A stretch of 64,000 nt of DNA from JAWKIW01 sp046331175 (GCA_046331175.1 JAXLRI010000018.1:1-64000), one strand, 5' to 3'; positions 7,911 through 15,984 are shown, counted from the stretch's first letter. Notes: generated from the sequence alone by a model not told the origin. Translations and numbers: made by a program.

Positions 7911-9020
7911 TCAGGCCGAGCAGTAGGCCGGCTGGCTGGAGGGCGGCGTGATGCGCGGGTCGCAGCTCCGTGAGAGGAACGTCAACCGCAAGATCGAGAA
8001 CCGCACCGCGGGCGGAAAGGCGACCGGCCAGCGGTACGGGAACGAGCCGGCGGCGACGGCGCCGATCTCGACGGTGGGCTGGCCCTGGATGAACCACGAT
8101 CCGGTCGTGGTGTCGAGCTCGGCCGGGTCGGCGCCGGGGTTCCCGTCGTAGTTGGCCGGTGACGGGATCCGCAGGCCACCCGAACCCGGCGTCGTGGCGA
8201 CGACCGTCGGGCCGCGGCCGGTGATCCGCCAGGTGTCGTCGAGCAAGCCGACGCCGGCCCGGTCGGCCTTGCCGTCGCCGTCGTAGTCGGCCGGCACCGG
8301 CATGTCGCCCACCGCACCGAACACGACGTCGTCCACCACGCCGTCCGAGCTGCGCAGCACCCGCCAGTGGCGCGTCTGCGGGTTGAACCCGGCGAGGTCG
8401 GCCTTCTTGTCGCCGTCGTAGTCGGCGGGCACGGGGATGTCGTAGGAGGTGAACGGCTGGGACCCCGCGCACGGCTGCCACGGGTCGCCGAAGCTGATGG
8501 GGCTCGCCTGACCGTCGATCCACCAGGTCCCGTCGGTCTCCCGGTACCACGCCGGATCGGTCTTGCCGTCGCCGTCGTAGTCGGCCGGCACCGGGTCGAC
8601 GTAGGGGCGCGGACCGCAGCCGCCGCTGACGGCCGGCAGCGCCGGCGGCGCGAACGAGATGGAGCCACGGCTCCCCGTCGTGTCCCACGTCGTCCCGCTC
8701 GGCAGCACGACGGTGGCCGGCTCCCAGATGCCGTTGCCGTCGTAGTCGCCCGGCACCGCGATGACGCCGTCGGTCGTCAGGTTCTGGCCACCGGGGTTGG
8801 CGACCGGTGCGACCTGGTGGAACGGGCCGGCCTCGCCCGCCCGCCACCACGCCTGGCTCGGGTTGCTCGCCGAGCTCCCGTCCAGGACCCACGCCACGTC
8901 GGCCTTCTTGTCACCGTTGAAGTCGAACGGCACCCACGAGCACGCCCCGGCCAACAGCAGCACGGCCACGACGAGCGCGGTGCGACGACGGCGGCCCTGC
9001 TTCGTCCCTGGCTCCCGCAC
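7911..9020 (-). CDS. Secreted lipoprotein with FG-GAP/VCBS-type calcium-binding repeats
   Basis: A 369-residue predicted lipoprotein. After the basic QGRRRRTALVV start comes a hydrophobic stretch ending in the lipobox LLAGACS. The mature part repeats a unit of about 40-50 residues built on VPADYDGDGKTDPAWY or close variants (DFNGDKKADVAW, GDYDGNGIWEPATV, ADYDGDKKADLAGF, ADYDGDGKADRAGV, NYDGNPGADPAEL); the DxDxDGxxD-like loops are typical calcium sites of FG-GAP/integrin-like propellers. GTG 9020 is preferred over GTG 9026 because GGGGAGG is 7 nt before it and only 1 nt before the other. Role unknown; probably an extracellular beta-propeller anchored to the membrane. Confidence 0.82.
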   Translation of the reverse strand: MREPGTKQGRRRRTALVVAVLLLAGACSWVPFDFNGDKKADVAWVLDGSSASNPSQAWWRAGEAGPFHQVAPVANPGGQNLTTDGVIAVPGDYDGNGIWEPATVVLPSGTTWDTTGSRGSISFAPPALPAVSGGCGPRPYVDPVPADYDGDGKTDPAWYRETDGTWWIDGQASPISFGDPWQPCAGSQPFTSYDIPVPADYDGDKKADLAGFNPQTRHWRVLRSSDGVVDDVVFGAVGDMPVPADYDGDGKADRAGVGLLDDTWRITGRGPTVVATTPGSGGLRIPSPANYDGNPGADPAELDTTTGSWFIQGQPTVEIGAVAAGSFPYRWPVAFPPAVRFSILRLTFLSRSCDPRITPPSSQPAYCSA

Positions 9021-9080
9021 GTCCACGCCTCCCCTCGCCCGCCGATCCGCCTCGGCAGGCCTGCACGAGGCTAGCCGCGG

Positions 9081-9824
9081 CTACAGGTCGTCGAGGGGGC
9101 GGCGGTCGCCGACCTCGGGCTGGCGGCCCAGGCGCATGGGGCTGAGCGGCGCCTCGACCAGCAGGGTGCGGTGCACCTTCGCCCCGGCGTCGAGCAGCGC
9201 CGCCCGCCAGGGGGCGAGCGCCCCTCCGTCGCCGGCGAGGTCCTCCTGCTCGAGGACCGCCCATGCGTCCCACGAGGGCAGGGCCCACAGCAGGATCACC
9301 TCGCGGTCGCCCACCATCGCCACCCGGAAGGCGCCGACGAGGGTCGCGCCGAGCGCCTCCACGGTGGCCCGACCGACCGAGGCCAGCGCGTCGAGCAGGT
9401 CGGGCGCACCACCTGGAGGCACCTCGATCAGCTCGTGGGCGTAGACCTCGCCCCGCACGCCGTCGGCCACCAGCTCGTCGATGGTGCGGGTCCACGGCGC
9501 CGGCACCACGATGCGGTCGAAGCCGCCGCGGCGCAGCGACGCCGCCACCGACCACCACTCGGCCAGCGACGGGTCCTGCAGCGAGTCGTGGGACAGCTCG
9601 TGGCTGAAGTTGCCCACCAGGCCGTCCCAGCCGTCGAGCTCCCAGAGGTTGACGACCTCGGGCCAGCGCCCGGTGGAGCCCACCGTGCCGAACACGCCGA
9701 AGCACCGCTGGTCGCGCTCCTCGATGGCCACCGGCACCCAGTTGGCGGTCATGTGGTGCATGTAGCGGGCCCGGTTCTGCCCGATGACGTCGATCAGCTC
9801 GTGGATGTAGACCTTGTCGTTCAC
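9081..9824 (-). CDS. Two-domain NIPSNAP-like (dimeric alpha/beta barrel) protein
   Basis: A 247-residue protein made of two similar halves: KVYIHELIDVIGQNRARYM opens the first and EVYAHELIEVPPGGAPDLL the second, each followed by a strand with FGVFGTVGST or VGAFRVAMVGD and a tryptophan-containing helix (WPEVVNLWELDGWDG, ILLWALPSWDAWAVLE). This matches the NIPSNAP/EthD-type ferredoxin-like fold, whose members are often associated with aromatic or lipid degradation, but no active-site residues can be named. GTG 9824 follows a GGGGGA ribosome-binding site; the identical context GGGGGACGCCGTGAA starts the amidohydrolase gene at 13075. The promoter carries the TGAAC-N4-GTTCA palindrome, which links it to the acyl-CoA operon. 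Confidence 0.65.
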   Translation of the reverse strand: MNDKVYIHELIDVIGQNRARYMHHMTANWVPVAIEERDQRCFGVFGTVGSTGRWPEVVNLWELDGWDGLVGNFSHELSHDSLQDPSLAEWWSVAASLRRGGFDRIVVPAPWTRTIDELVADGVRGEVYAHELIEVPPGGAPDLLDALASVGRATVEALGATLVGAFRVAMVGDREVILLWALPSWDAWAVLEQEDLAGDGGALAPWRAALLDAGAKVHRTLLVEAPLSPMRLGRQPEVGDRRPLDDL

Positions 9825-9874
9825 GGCGTCCCCCGGCGGGCCTCTCGGCACAGCGCCGACCGGCGCCCGCCCGC

Positions 9875-9914
9875 AGCGTAGCCACCCCGGCCGACCCGGT
9901 TGAACCCGGGTTCA
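9875..9914 (-). promoter_or_regulatory. Promoter with palindromic operator TGAAC-CCGG-GTTCA (9901-9914)
   Basis: On the minus strand TACGCT (9880-9875) is a good -10 box and the TTCAAC hexamer 18 nt upstream overlaps the edge of the perfect palindrome at 9901-9914. A second TGAAC half-site begins exactly 20 bp away at 9921, as also seen at the 12949 site. The placement suggests repression of the NIPSNAP-like gene. Confidence 0.6.
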
Positions 9915-9960
9915 GACCAGTGAACGCGCGGTTCGCGAGGGCAGCGCCGGACGACGGGGC

Positions 9961-11397
9961 TCAGGGGAGCCCGAACGTGACGACCTGGCCGTTGCTCAGC
10001 ACGTGGACCTGCCCGGCCACCACCGCCGGCGTGGTGACGTTGGTGCCGGCCAGCACGTGCAGCACCGGCTGGCAGACCAGCGGCGCACCGCTGCACCCCT
10101 GCGAGAGGTTGGCGTCGAAGGCGAACAGCCCGTCCATCGACCCCACGTAGGCCACCCCGTTGGCGATCGTCACGCCACCGCGGGTCCCCGCCGCCGATCC
10201 GAAGCTCATCGTGGCGATCGGCGAGCACACCTTGGGCGTGCCGGTGCACCCCGCCACGCCCTTGGCGTCGAACACCGACACCCCCGACTCCGTCGGCACG
10301 TACAACCGACCACCCGCCACCGCCGGCGCCGTCCACACCCGCTCGGCATTGCCGGTGAGCGGCGCCGTCCACAGCGGCTGGCACACCTTCGGCGTTCCCG
10401 CGCACCCCTGCACGCCGGCAGCGTCGAAGACCACGACCTTGGCGACCCCCGTCCCGATGAACTGGCCCGGCGGCGGCGCCGCGGTCTGCCACGACGCCAC
10501 GGCGTAGACGACCCCGTCGACCACGGGAGGGGTCGCGCCCGTCGAGGTGGACTTGTCGAGGGGGACGCCGAGGTCTCCCGTCCAGCGGGCCAGGCACTGC
10601 TTCGGCACCCCGGAGCACCCCTCGACCCCGGCGGCGTCGAAGGCGTACAGCCCGGCCACCAGCGTCCCGCCGACGGCGTTCGCCCCCTGCAGGTACAGCG
10701 TGCCGTTGGCGACTGCGGCGGCGCCGACCGGCCCGACCCTGACCACCGAGCTCTGCCCGACCGCGGACCAGGTCACCGGGCAGATCGACGGGGACCCAGT
10801 GCACCCGGCGCCGGACGAGAGGTCGACGACGACGCCCTGACCGTACCCCGCACCGTAGAGGGTGGTCCCGACCACGACCGGAGCCGTGAACGACTGGACG
10901 TTGTCCGACGCCTCCCGGAAGATGTGCTTCCACGAGCGCAGCGGCTGGCACACCTTGGGCGAGCCCGAGCAGCCGTCGACGCCAGCGGCATCGAACTCCG
11001 AGAGCGTGGCCGAGGTCGAGTTGCCCTTCGGCACCCGGTATTGCTTGCCACCCGCCACGGTCGTCGGCGCCATCACGAGGTCTGCCGGCAGGGTCCAGAG
11101 CGGGGCGCACACCTTGGGCGTGCCCGTGCAGGCGCTGCCGCCGGCGGCGTCGAACACGGCCTGGCCCTCGTAGACCTTGCCGCCGGTGGCGACCGGCGAG
11201 TCGAACGCCCCGGCATCAGGCCCGTTGCCCCGCCACCTCTCGGTGAGCGTGGCGACGTTGCCGAGGCCGATGGTCGACTCGGCGGCCACCCCGGCCAGGG
11301 TCGGACCGCCGCGGTAGTGCGACCAGTCGCAGCCCGCCGCGACCAGCAGCACGACCGACACCACGAGCACGATCCGACGACGAACTGACGACGTCAC
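9961..11397 (-). CDS. Secreted lipoprotein, PQQ-type beta-propeller (copy 2)
   Basis: A 478-residue predicted lipoprotein: VRRRIVLVVSVVLLVAAGCDW gives a signal peptide with lipobox VAAGC. The mature protein starts WSHYRGGPTLAGV, typical of PQQ-binding-like propellers (the W..YR.. start resembles BamB/quinoprotein repeats), and has seven repeats each carrying a cysteine pair in the pattern C-x-G-x-P-x-x-C, for example GCSGSPKVCQPLR, GCAGTPKVCQPLW and GCSGAPLVCQPVL. The even spacing suggests one disulfide per blade. It overlaps its tandem paralog upstream by 4 nt (GTGA) and would be translated with it. There is no sign of a dehydrogenase active site, so a structural or binding role is more likely than PQQ enzymology. 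Confidence 0.8.
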   Translation of the reverse strand: MTSSVRRRIVLVVSVVLLVAAGCDWSHYRGGPTLAGVAAESTIGLGNVATLTERWRGNGPDAGAFDSPVATGGKVYEGQAVFDAAGGSACTGTPKVCAPLWTLPADLVMAPTTVAGGKQYRVPKGNSTSATLSEFDAAGVDGCSGSPKVCQPLRSWKHIFREASDNVQSFTAPVVVGTTLYGAGYGQGVVVDLSSGAGCTGSPSICPVTWSAVGQSSVVRVGPVGAAAVANGTLYLQGANAVGGTLVAGLYAFDAAGVEGCSGVPKQCLARWTGDLGVPLDKSTSTGATPPVVDGVVYAVASWQTAAPPPGQFIGTGVAKVVVFDAAGVQGCAGTPKVCQPLWTAPLTGNAERVWTAPAVAGGRLYVPTESGVSVFDAKGVAGCTGTPKVCSPIATMSFGSAAGTRGGVTIANGVAYVGSMDGLFAFDANLSQGCSGAPLVCQPVLHVLAGTNVTTPAVVAGQVHVLSNGQVVTFGLP

Positions 11398-12866
11398 GGC
11401 AGCCCCAGCGTGACGACCTGGCCGTTGCTCATGATGTGGACCTGACCGGACACGACCGCCGGGGTCGAGACGCTGGTGCCCCCGAGCACGTGCAGCACCG
11501 GCTGGCACACCAGCGGCGTCCCGCTGCAGCCCTGCGAGAGGTTGGCGTCGAAGGCGAAGAGCCCGTCCATCGACCCGACGTAGGCCACCCCGTTGGCGAT
11601 CGTGACACTGCCTCGGGTCCCGGGGCTCGCGCCGAAGGTCAGCGTGGCGACCGGAGTGCACACCTTCGGCGTCCCGCTGCAGCCCGTCACGCCCTTGGCG
11701 TCGAAGACCGACACCCCCGACTCGGTCGGCACGAACACATGGCCGCCCGACACGGCGATGCCGACCAGGCCCAGGTGCTCGGCGTTGCCGGGCAGCGGTG
11801 CGCTCCACAGCGGCTGGCACACCGCCGGCGTGCCGGTGCACCCCTGCACGCCGTTGGCATCGAACGCCATGAGGGTCCCGGTGCTGGGGTGGACGCCGTC
11901 ACCCAGGGTGCCCGTGCCGACGAGCTCCCGTCGAGTCGCGTACAGGACGCCGTCGACCACCGGGGTGGTCCACGGCCCCACCTGCTGCTTCTGCCAGTCG
12001 TGCACCCCGAGCTCGTAGCGCCACAGCGGATCGCACATGACCGGCACACCGCTGCACGAGGCCGATCCGGCCTGGTCGTAGACGACCACATCGCCGCGCG
12101 GCGCCGGCGGAGACGGGACGTTCGCCGCACCGGTGACGGCGCTCTGGACGTAGACCCGCCCGCCCACGACCGCGGGCGGGCCGATCGGCAGGACCTGGAC
12201 CACGTCCCGGCCGAACCAGGCGGGCTGGCACACCGACGGCGTGCCGGCACAGGTCGCATCGCCGGTGAGGGTCGAGGCGGCGAAGTACTGGTCGAAGTCC
12301 CCGGCGAAGATGGTGGACCCCACCACCGTCGGCGGCGACAGGCCATCGATCCGAACACCGAAGAACGTCGCCAGGGCTGCAGGAAGCTGCCACTGGCGGA
12401 CGGGCTGGCAGATCTTCGGGGATCCATCGCAACCGGTGGTCCCGGCGGCGTCGAACGCGGCGAGCGTCTCCCCTCCGGACAGGGCGGGGCGCGGCAGTCG
12501 CACCTGGAGCCCACCACTCACCGTCGTCGGTCCGTTGACGCTGGCGCTGCCCGCCAACGTCCACAGCGGTTGGCACACCTTCGGCGACCCCGAGCACGCC
12601 GTGCCGCCGCCGACGTCGAACACCCCCGCCGCCGTGTGCACCTTGCCGCCGGTGACGACCGGCGAGTCGCTCATCGACGGGTCGGTCAGGCTGCCCCGCC
12701 ACCTCTCCGTCAGCGTGGCGACGTTGCCGAGGCCGAGGGTCGACTCGGCGGCCACCCCGGCCAGGGTCGGCCCGCCGCGGTAGTGCGACCAGTCGCACGC
12801 CGCGGCGAGGAGCAGCAGCGCCGACATCACCAGGACGGCCCGCACCGCCCGCCTTCCGCCTTGCAC
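11394..12866 (-). CDS. Secreted lipoprotein, PQQ-type beta-propeller (copy 1)
   Basis: A 490-residue paralog of the next gene. The lipobox is LLAAACDW, the mature start WSHYRGGPTLAGVAAESTLG is almost identical between the two, and the last two blades (LFAFDANLSQGCSGTPLVC and the VSTPAVVSGQVHIMSN tail) are nearly the same. Seven C-x-G-x-P-x-x-C pairs recur once per blade (GCDGSPKICQPVR, CAGTPSVCQPAW, GCTGTPAVCQPLW). GTG 12866 is preferred to GTG 12875 because a TAGCGT -10 box (12879-12874) overlaps the latter and lies 7 nt before the former, the geometry of a leaderless mRNA. The pair looks like a tandem duplication with faster divergence in the middle blades. Confidence 0.8.
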   Translation of the reverse strand: MQGGRRAVRAVLVMSALLLLAAACDWSHYRGGPTLAGVAAESTLGLGNVATLTERWRGSLTDPSMSDSPVVTGGKVHTAAGVFDVGGGTACSGSPKVCQPLWTLAGSASVNGPTTVSGGLQVRLPRPALSGGETLAAFDAAGTTGCDGSPKICQPVRQWQLPAALATFFGVRIDGLSPPTVVGSTIFAGDFDQYFAASTLTGDATCAGTPSVCQPAWFGRDVVQVLPIGPPAVVGGRVYVQSAVTGAANVPSPPAPRGDVVVYDQAGSASCSGVPVMCDPLWRYELGVHDWQKQQVGPWTTPVVDGVLYATRRELVGTGTLGDGVHPSTGTLMAFDANGVQGCTGTPAVCQPLWSAPLPGNAEHLGLVGIAVSGGHVFVPTESGVSVFDAKGVTGCSGTPKVCTPVATLTFGASPGTRGSVTIANGVAYVGSMDGLFAFDANLSQGCSGTPLVCQPVLHVLGGTSVSTPAVVSGQVHIMSNGQVVTLGLP

Positions 12867-12873
12867 GTTGGCC

Positions 12874-12879
12874 ACGCTA
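12874..12879 (-). promoter_or_regulatory. Leaderless-type -10 box TAGCGT for the propeller lipoprotein operon
   Basis: TAGCGT is followed by 7 nt and then GTG 12866. No ribosome-binding site is visible, so this box decides the start call. Confidence 0.5.
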
Positions 12880-12948
12880 GTCGTCGCGCCCGACGCGGGC
12901 CGGCGCGGTCCTCCGCCCGAGGTCCCTCACCCGAAGACCTCGATCGTT

Positions 12949-12962
12949 TGAACCGGCGTTCA
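12949..12962. promoter_or_regulatory. Palindromic operator TGAAC-CGGC-GTTCA upstream of the amidohydrolase
   Basis: A perfect inverted repeat, extendable to TTGAAC..GTTCAA (12948-12963). A further TGAAC half-site begins exactly 20 bp downstream at 12969. It lies in the divergent region between the propeller lipoproteins and the amidohydrolase, upstream of the amidohydrolase -35 box. Third occurrence of this motif in 6 kb. Confidence 0.62.
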
Positions 12963-12979
12963 ACGGTCTGAACCATCAC

Positions 12980-13008
12980 TCGACAGAGGGCCGCTCCTCC
13001 TCTAGGGT
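12980..13008 (+). promoter_or_regulatory. Promoter of the amidohydrolase gene
   Basis: TCGACA (12980-12985) and TAGGGT (13003-13008) are separated by 17 bp, a good match to a housekeeping-type promoter. The transcript would start near 13015, leaving about 60 nt of leader with a GGGGGA ribosome-binding site before GTG 13075. Confidence 0.6.
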
Positions 13009-13074
13009 GAGCCTGGTCGGCCCGGGTGCACCGCCCCCGCCGGCAGGCAGCCGAGGCACCACAAGGGGGACGCC

Positions 13075-14346
13075 GTGAAGGCCGAAGACATGATCCTCGT
13101 GAGCGTCGACGACCACATCGTCGAGCCGCCCGACATGTTCGACAACCACCTGAGCGGGAAGTACGCCGATCGCAAGCCCTACATCCACCGCACCTCGCGC
13201 GGCACCGATGTGTGGATCTACGAGGGCCAGCGCATCGCCAACCTCGCCATCAACGCCGTCGCCGGCCGCCCCAAGGAGGAGTACGGCGTCGACCCCACGT
13301 CCTTCGAGCAGATCCGCCCCGGCTGCTACGACGTGCACGAGCGGGTCAAGGACATGAGCGCGGCCGGCATCCTCGGTTCGATGAACTTCCCGTCGTTCCC
13401 CGGCTTCTGCGGCCGCCTGTTCGCCGACACCGACGACAAGGACTACGCCCACGCCGTCCTGCAGGCCTACAACGACTGGCACATCGACGAGTGGTGCGGC
13501 GCCTACCCCGACCGCTTCATGCCGCTGGCCATCCCCGCCATGTGGAGCGCCGAGCTGACCGCCGCCGAGGTGCGACGGGTCGCCGCCAAGGGCTGCCACG
13601 CCATCACCTTCAGCGAGAACCCGTCGGTGCTCGGCTACCCGAGCCTGCACGACACCTACTGGGACCCGGTGTGGGCGGCCTGCAGCGAGACCGGCGTCGT
13701 GCCGTGCATGCACATCGGCTCGTCGTCCCAGCTGGTGATCACGTCGCCCGACGCCCCGGCCGACGTGATGATCACCCTGCAGCCGATGAACCTCGTGCAG
13801 TGCGCGACCGACCTGGTGTGGTCGGGCATCTTCCTGCGCTTCCCCGATCTCAAGATCGCCTTGAGCGAGGGCGGCATCGGCTGGATCCCCTACTTCCTCG
13901 AGCGCATCGACCGCACCTACGACCGCCACCGCGCCTGGACGGGCCAGGACCTCAAGGGCCACGTGCCGTCCGAGCTGTTCAAGGAGCACGTCATCACGTG
14001 CTTCATCGACGACCCGGTGGGCGTGCGCAACCGCGAGCAGATCGGCATCGACATGATCACGTGGGAGTGCGACTACCCCCACTCCGACGCCGCCTGGCCC
14101 GACGCCCCCGAGTGCCTCGAGGTCGAGCTGGCCGACCTGTCCGACGCCGACGTGAACGCCATCACCTACGAGAACGCGTGCCGGCTGTTCGCCTTCGACC
14201 CGTTCTCCATCCGGCCCAAGGAGCAGAGCACCGTCGGCGCCCTGCGCGCCGAGGTCGCCGGCCACGACGTCGAGATCCGCTCCAGCGGCCAGACCATGAG
14301 CGGGGCCCGCACCGCCGCCGAGATCCAGGCCACCGCTACGGCCTGA
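13075..14346 (+). CDS. Amidohydrolase family 2 (metal-dependent TIM-barrel hydrolase)
   Basis: A 423-residue protein of the amidohydrolase-2 type. It opens with ILVSVDDHIVEPPDMF, where the D-x-H motif is the first metal site; later comes a histidine after the barrel strand (VVPCMHIGSSS), FPDLKIALSEGGIGWIPYFLE and the final acid in WECDYPHSDAAWPD. This family includes decarboxylases and carbon-carbon hydrolases acting on aromatic or cyclic acids, so a catabolic role fits the regulon link. The start GTG 13075 follows GGGGGACGCC, the same context as the NIPSNAP-like gene. A TGAAC-N4-GTTCA palindrome and a clear promoter precede it. The exact reaction cannot be inferred. Confidence 0.88.
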   Translation: MKAEDMILVSVDDHIVEPPDMFDNHLSGKYADRKPYIHRTSRGTDVWIYEGQRIANLAINAVAGRPKEEYGVDPTSFEQIRPGCYDVHERVKDMSAAGILGSMNFPSFPGFCGRLFADTDDKDYAHAVLQAYNDWHIDEWCGAYPDRFMPLAIPAMWSAELTAAEVRRVAAKGCHAITFSENPSVLGYPSLHDTYWDPVWAACSETGVVPCMHIGSSSQLVITSPDAPADVMITLQPMNLVQCATDLVWSGIFLRFPDLKIALSEGGIGWIPYFLERIDRTYDRHRAWTGQDLKGHVPSELFKEHVITCFIDDPVGVRNREQIGIDMITWECDYPHSDAAWPDAPECLEVELADLSDADVNAITYENACRLFAFDPFSIRPKEQSTVGALRAEVAGHDVEIRSSGQTMSGARTAAEIQATATA

Positions 14347-14373
14347 TCCACGCCGGCGCGGTGGCCGGATCAG
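14343..14373. terminator. Possible bidirectional hairpin between convergent genes
   Basis: CTGATCC (14343-14349) pairs with GGATCAG (14367-14373) around a 17-nt GC-rich loop. The stop codons of both convergent genes lie inside the stem. There is no T-tract, as is common in GC-rich actinomycetes. Confidence 0.4.
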
Positions 14374-15128
14374 CGGACGCGGTGCGGGGTGGACACCCGC
14401 ACGGTCGTGCCCGGCGACCAGTGCACGAGCGGCTCGCCCTCGGCGGGCAGCCCGGCCGCTCCTACGAGGGCGTCGTCGAGGTGCAGCAGCCGGGCCCGGT
14501 GCAGCGGCCACGGCGGGTGGTCGGCCTGCGCGTAGCGCACGGTGTCACCGGCGTGGCTGTAGAGCCGCCACCGGGCGGTGAGCCAGTGGTCGAGGTCGCC
14601 CAGCTCGTCGGCTGCGAACGGATCGCCCACCTCGACGGCCACCGCGCTGGTGACGGGCGCCGGCTCGGGCCACCGGCGCCGGCACCGGTAGGTCACCACC
14701 GAGCCGACGTGCTCGACCCGCATGCGCGACCAGAAGTACGGCAGGCGGTAGGCCCCCCGACCGGTGAGGACCGCTCCGAGGCGACCCGCGTCGAGGGACA
14801 GGAACCACACCGCGCTGGCCCCGTCGGGACCGGTGACGTAGGTGCGCACGTTCGTCTCGGGGAACCGCCCCACCCATGGGAGGATCGGCATGCCCGGGAC
14901 CGTGACCTCCATCTCGAACGGGACGAGCCCGACCCAGGCCGATCCGTCGAAGGTCTCGACCGTGAGCCCGGCCGGCAGCAGCCGCTGGACCAGCGCCGGG
15001 TCGACCCGCCAGTGCACGAAGGTGAGGGTCCGCCAGCCGTGCAGCATCACTGGTCGCCGCACCGGCGACGGGCACACCGGGCTGATCGTTCCGGTCTGCT
15101 CGACCGCGAGCTCCATCGTCGCCGCCAT
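14370..15128 (-). CDS. DUF2071 (YqjF-like) protein
   Basis: A 252-residue protein matching the DUF2071 pattern: RPVMLHGWRTLTFVHWRVDP near the start, LLPAGLTVETFDGSAWVGL, PFEMEVTVPG, then FPETNVRTYVTGPDGASAVW, FLSLDAG and the Y..P YF motif GAYRLPYFWSRM. Function of the family is not established. The ATG 15128 has an upstream GAGAGGAGG ribosome-binding site. It is divergent from a TetR gene whose operator-like palindrome lies about 65 bp away, so it is the likely target of that regulator. Confidence 0.85.
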   Translation of the reverse strand: MAATMELAVEQTGTISPVCPSPVRRPVMLHGWRTLTFVHWRVDPALVQRLLPAGLTVETFDGSAWVGLVPFEMEVTVPGMPILPWVGRFPETNVRTYVTGPDGASAVWFLSLDAGRLGAVLTGRGAYRLPYFWSRMRVEHVGSVVTYRCRRRWPEPAPVTSAVAVEVGDPFAADELGDLDHWLTARWRLYSHAGDTVRYAQADHPPWPLHRARLLHLDDALVGAAGLPAEGEPLVHWSPGTTVRVSTPHRVR

Positions 15129-15191
15129 GGCCGCCTCCTCTCGTGGGCGCCACCACGTCGGTGGATCCACCCGTTCGCCTACGTTCGGGGC

Positions 15192-15214
15192 TATCATACA
15201 TACGTATGAATGAT
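15192..15214. promoter_or_regulatory. TetR operator overlapping -10 box and start codon
   Basis: The 22-bp near-palindrome at 15193-15214 centres on CATACGTATG with arms ATCAT/ATGAT. A TATCAT -10 box (15192-15197) lies 8 nt before ATG 15206, which itself lies inside the right arm. Binding here would block a leaderless transcript, so autoregulation is likely. Confidence 0.65.
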
Positions 15215-15886
15215 TCGTCCACCCGACCAGCGGCGCGACCAACGGCCCGACCAGCTGCTCGGCCGGCAGCCCGGCGGGCCCGGCGATCCCCCGCCGACGA
15301 CCCGGCGACGGCCGACACCCGCGCCCGGCTGCTCGAGGCCGCCCGCACGACGGTGCGCGACCACGGCCTCGCCGGCGCCACCTCGCGCCAGATCACCTCC
15401 GCTGCCGGGGCCAACCTGGCCGCCATCACGTACCACTTCGGGTCGAAGGACGATCTCATCGCCGAGGCGCTGTTCGACGACCTCGACCGCCGCGTGCGAC
15501 CCGCCCTCGAGCTGTTCGACCAGGCCGACGACGCCACCACCGCGCTGGTGCTCGCCGTCCAGCAGCTGACGAGCGAGCTCGACCGCTCCCGCGACGACGC
15601 CCTCGCCTACCTCGAGACCCTGCTGCTGGCCACGCGCGACGCCCGCTACCGCCGGCGGGCGCTGGCGCTGTACCGAGACCTGGGCGATCGCCTCGCCGAG
15701 CTGCTGGCTCGCCTCATCGACGAGGGCGTCGTGCCCGGCTGGGTCGACCCGGTGCCGATGGCGTCGCTGGTGCTGGCCATCGCCAACGGCATCGCCCTGC
15801 AGGGCTGCCTCGACCCGAAGGGCCCGCCCCCGTCCGCGCTGGCCGGCCAGTTCGCCGGCATCCTCCTCGCCGTGGCCAACCCCTGA
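15206..15886 (+). CDS. TetR family transcriptional regulator
   Basis: A 226-residue TetR regulator. After an Ala/Arg/Pro-rich N-terminal extension (about 30 residues with repeated ARPAARPA units) comes the HTH region RARLLEAARTTVRDHGLAGA, TSRQITSAAGANLAAITYHF and GSKDDLIAEALFDDL. ATG 15206 is chosen because it is 8 nt after a TATCAT -10 box and sits inside a palindrome, consistent with leaderless, autoregulated expression; longer in-frame starts would place the operator inside the coding region. The divergent DUF2071 gene is the probable partner target. Confidence 0.9.
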   Translation: MNDSSTRPAARPTARPAARPAARRARRSPADDPATADTRARLLEAARTTVRDHGLAGATSRQITSAAGANLAAITYHFGSKDDLIAEALFDDLDRRVRPALELFDQADDATTALVLAVQQLTSELDRSRDDALAYLETLLLATRDARYRRRALALYRDLGDRLAELLARLIDEGVVPGWVDPVPMASLVLAIANGIALQGCLDPKGPPPSALAGQFAGILLAVANP

Positions 15887-15984
15887 CCGCACCCCATCTC
15901 ATCTTCCCCTGGGCAGGCCGGGCTCCGGGGTGCAGACTGGGTGGGACGTCGTCGGCACCGGGGGGTGCCAAAGGGGGTCGGGCC

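Noticed and set aside
7118..12962. LexA/SOS boxes (GAAC-N4-GTTC)
   Set aside because: The core matches, but flanks are T/A rather than C/G and all three downstream genes are catabolic; a TetR-type operator is a better explanation. Kept as an alternative to test, not as a call.
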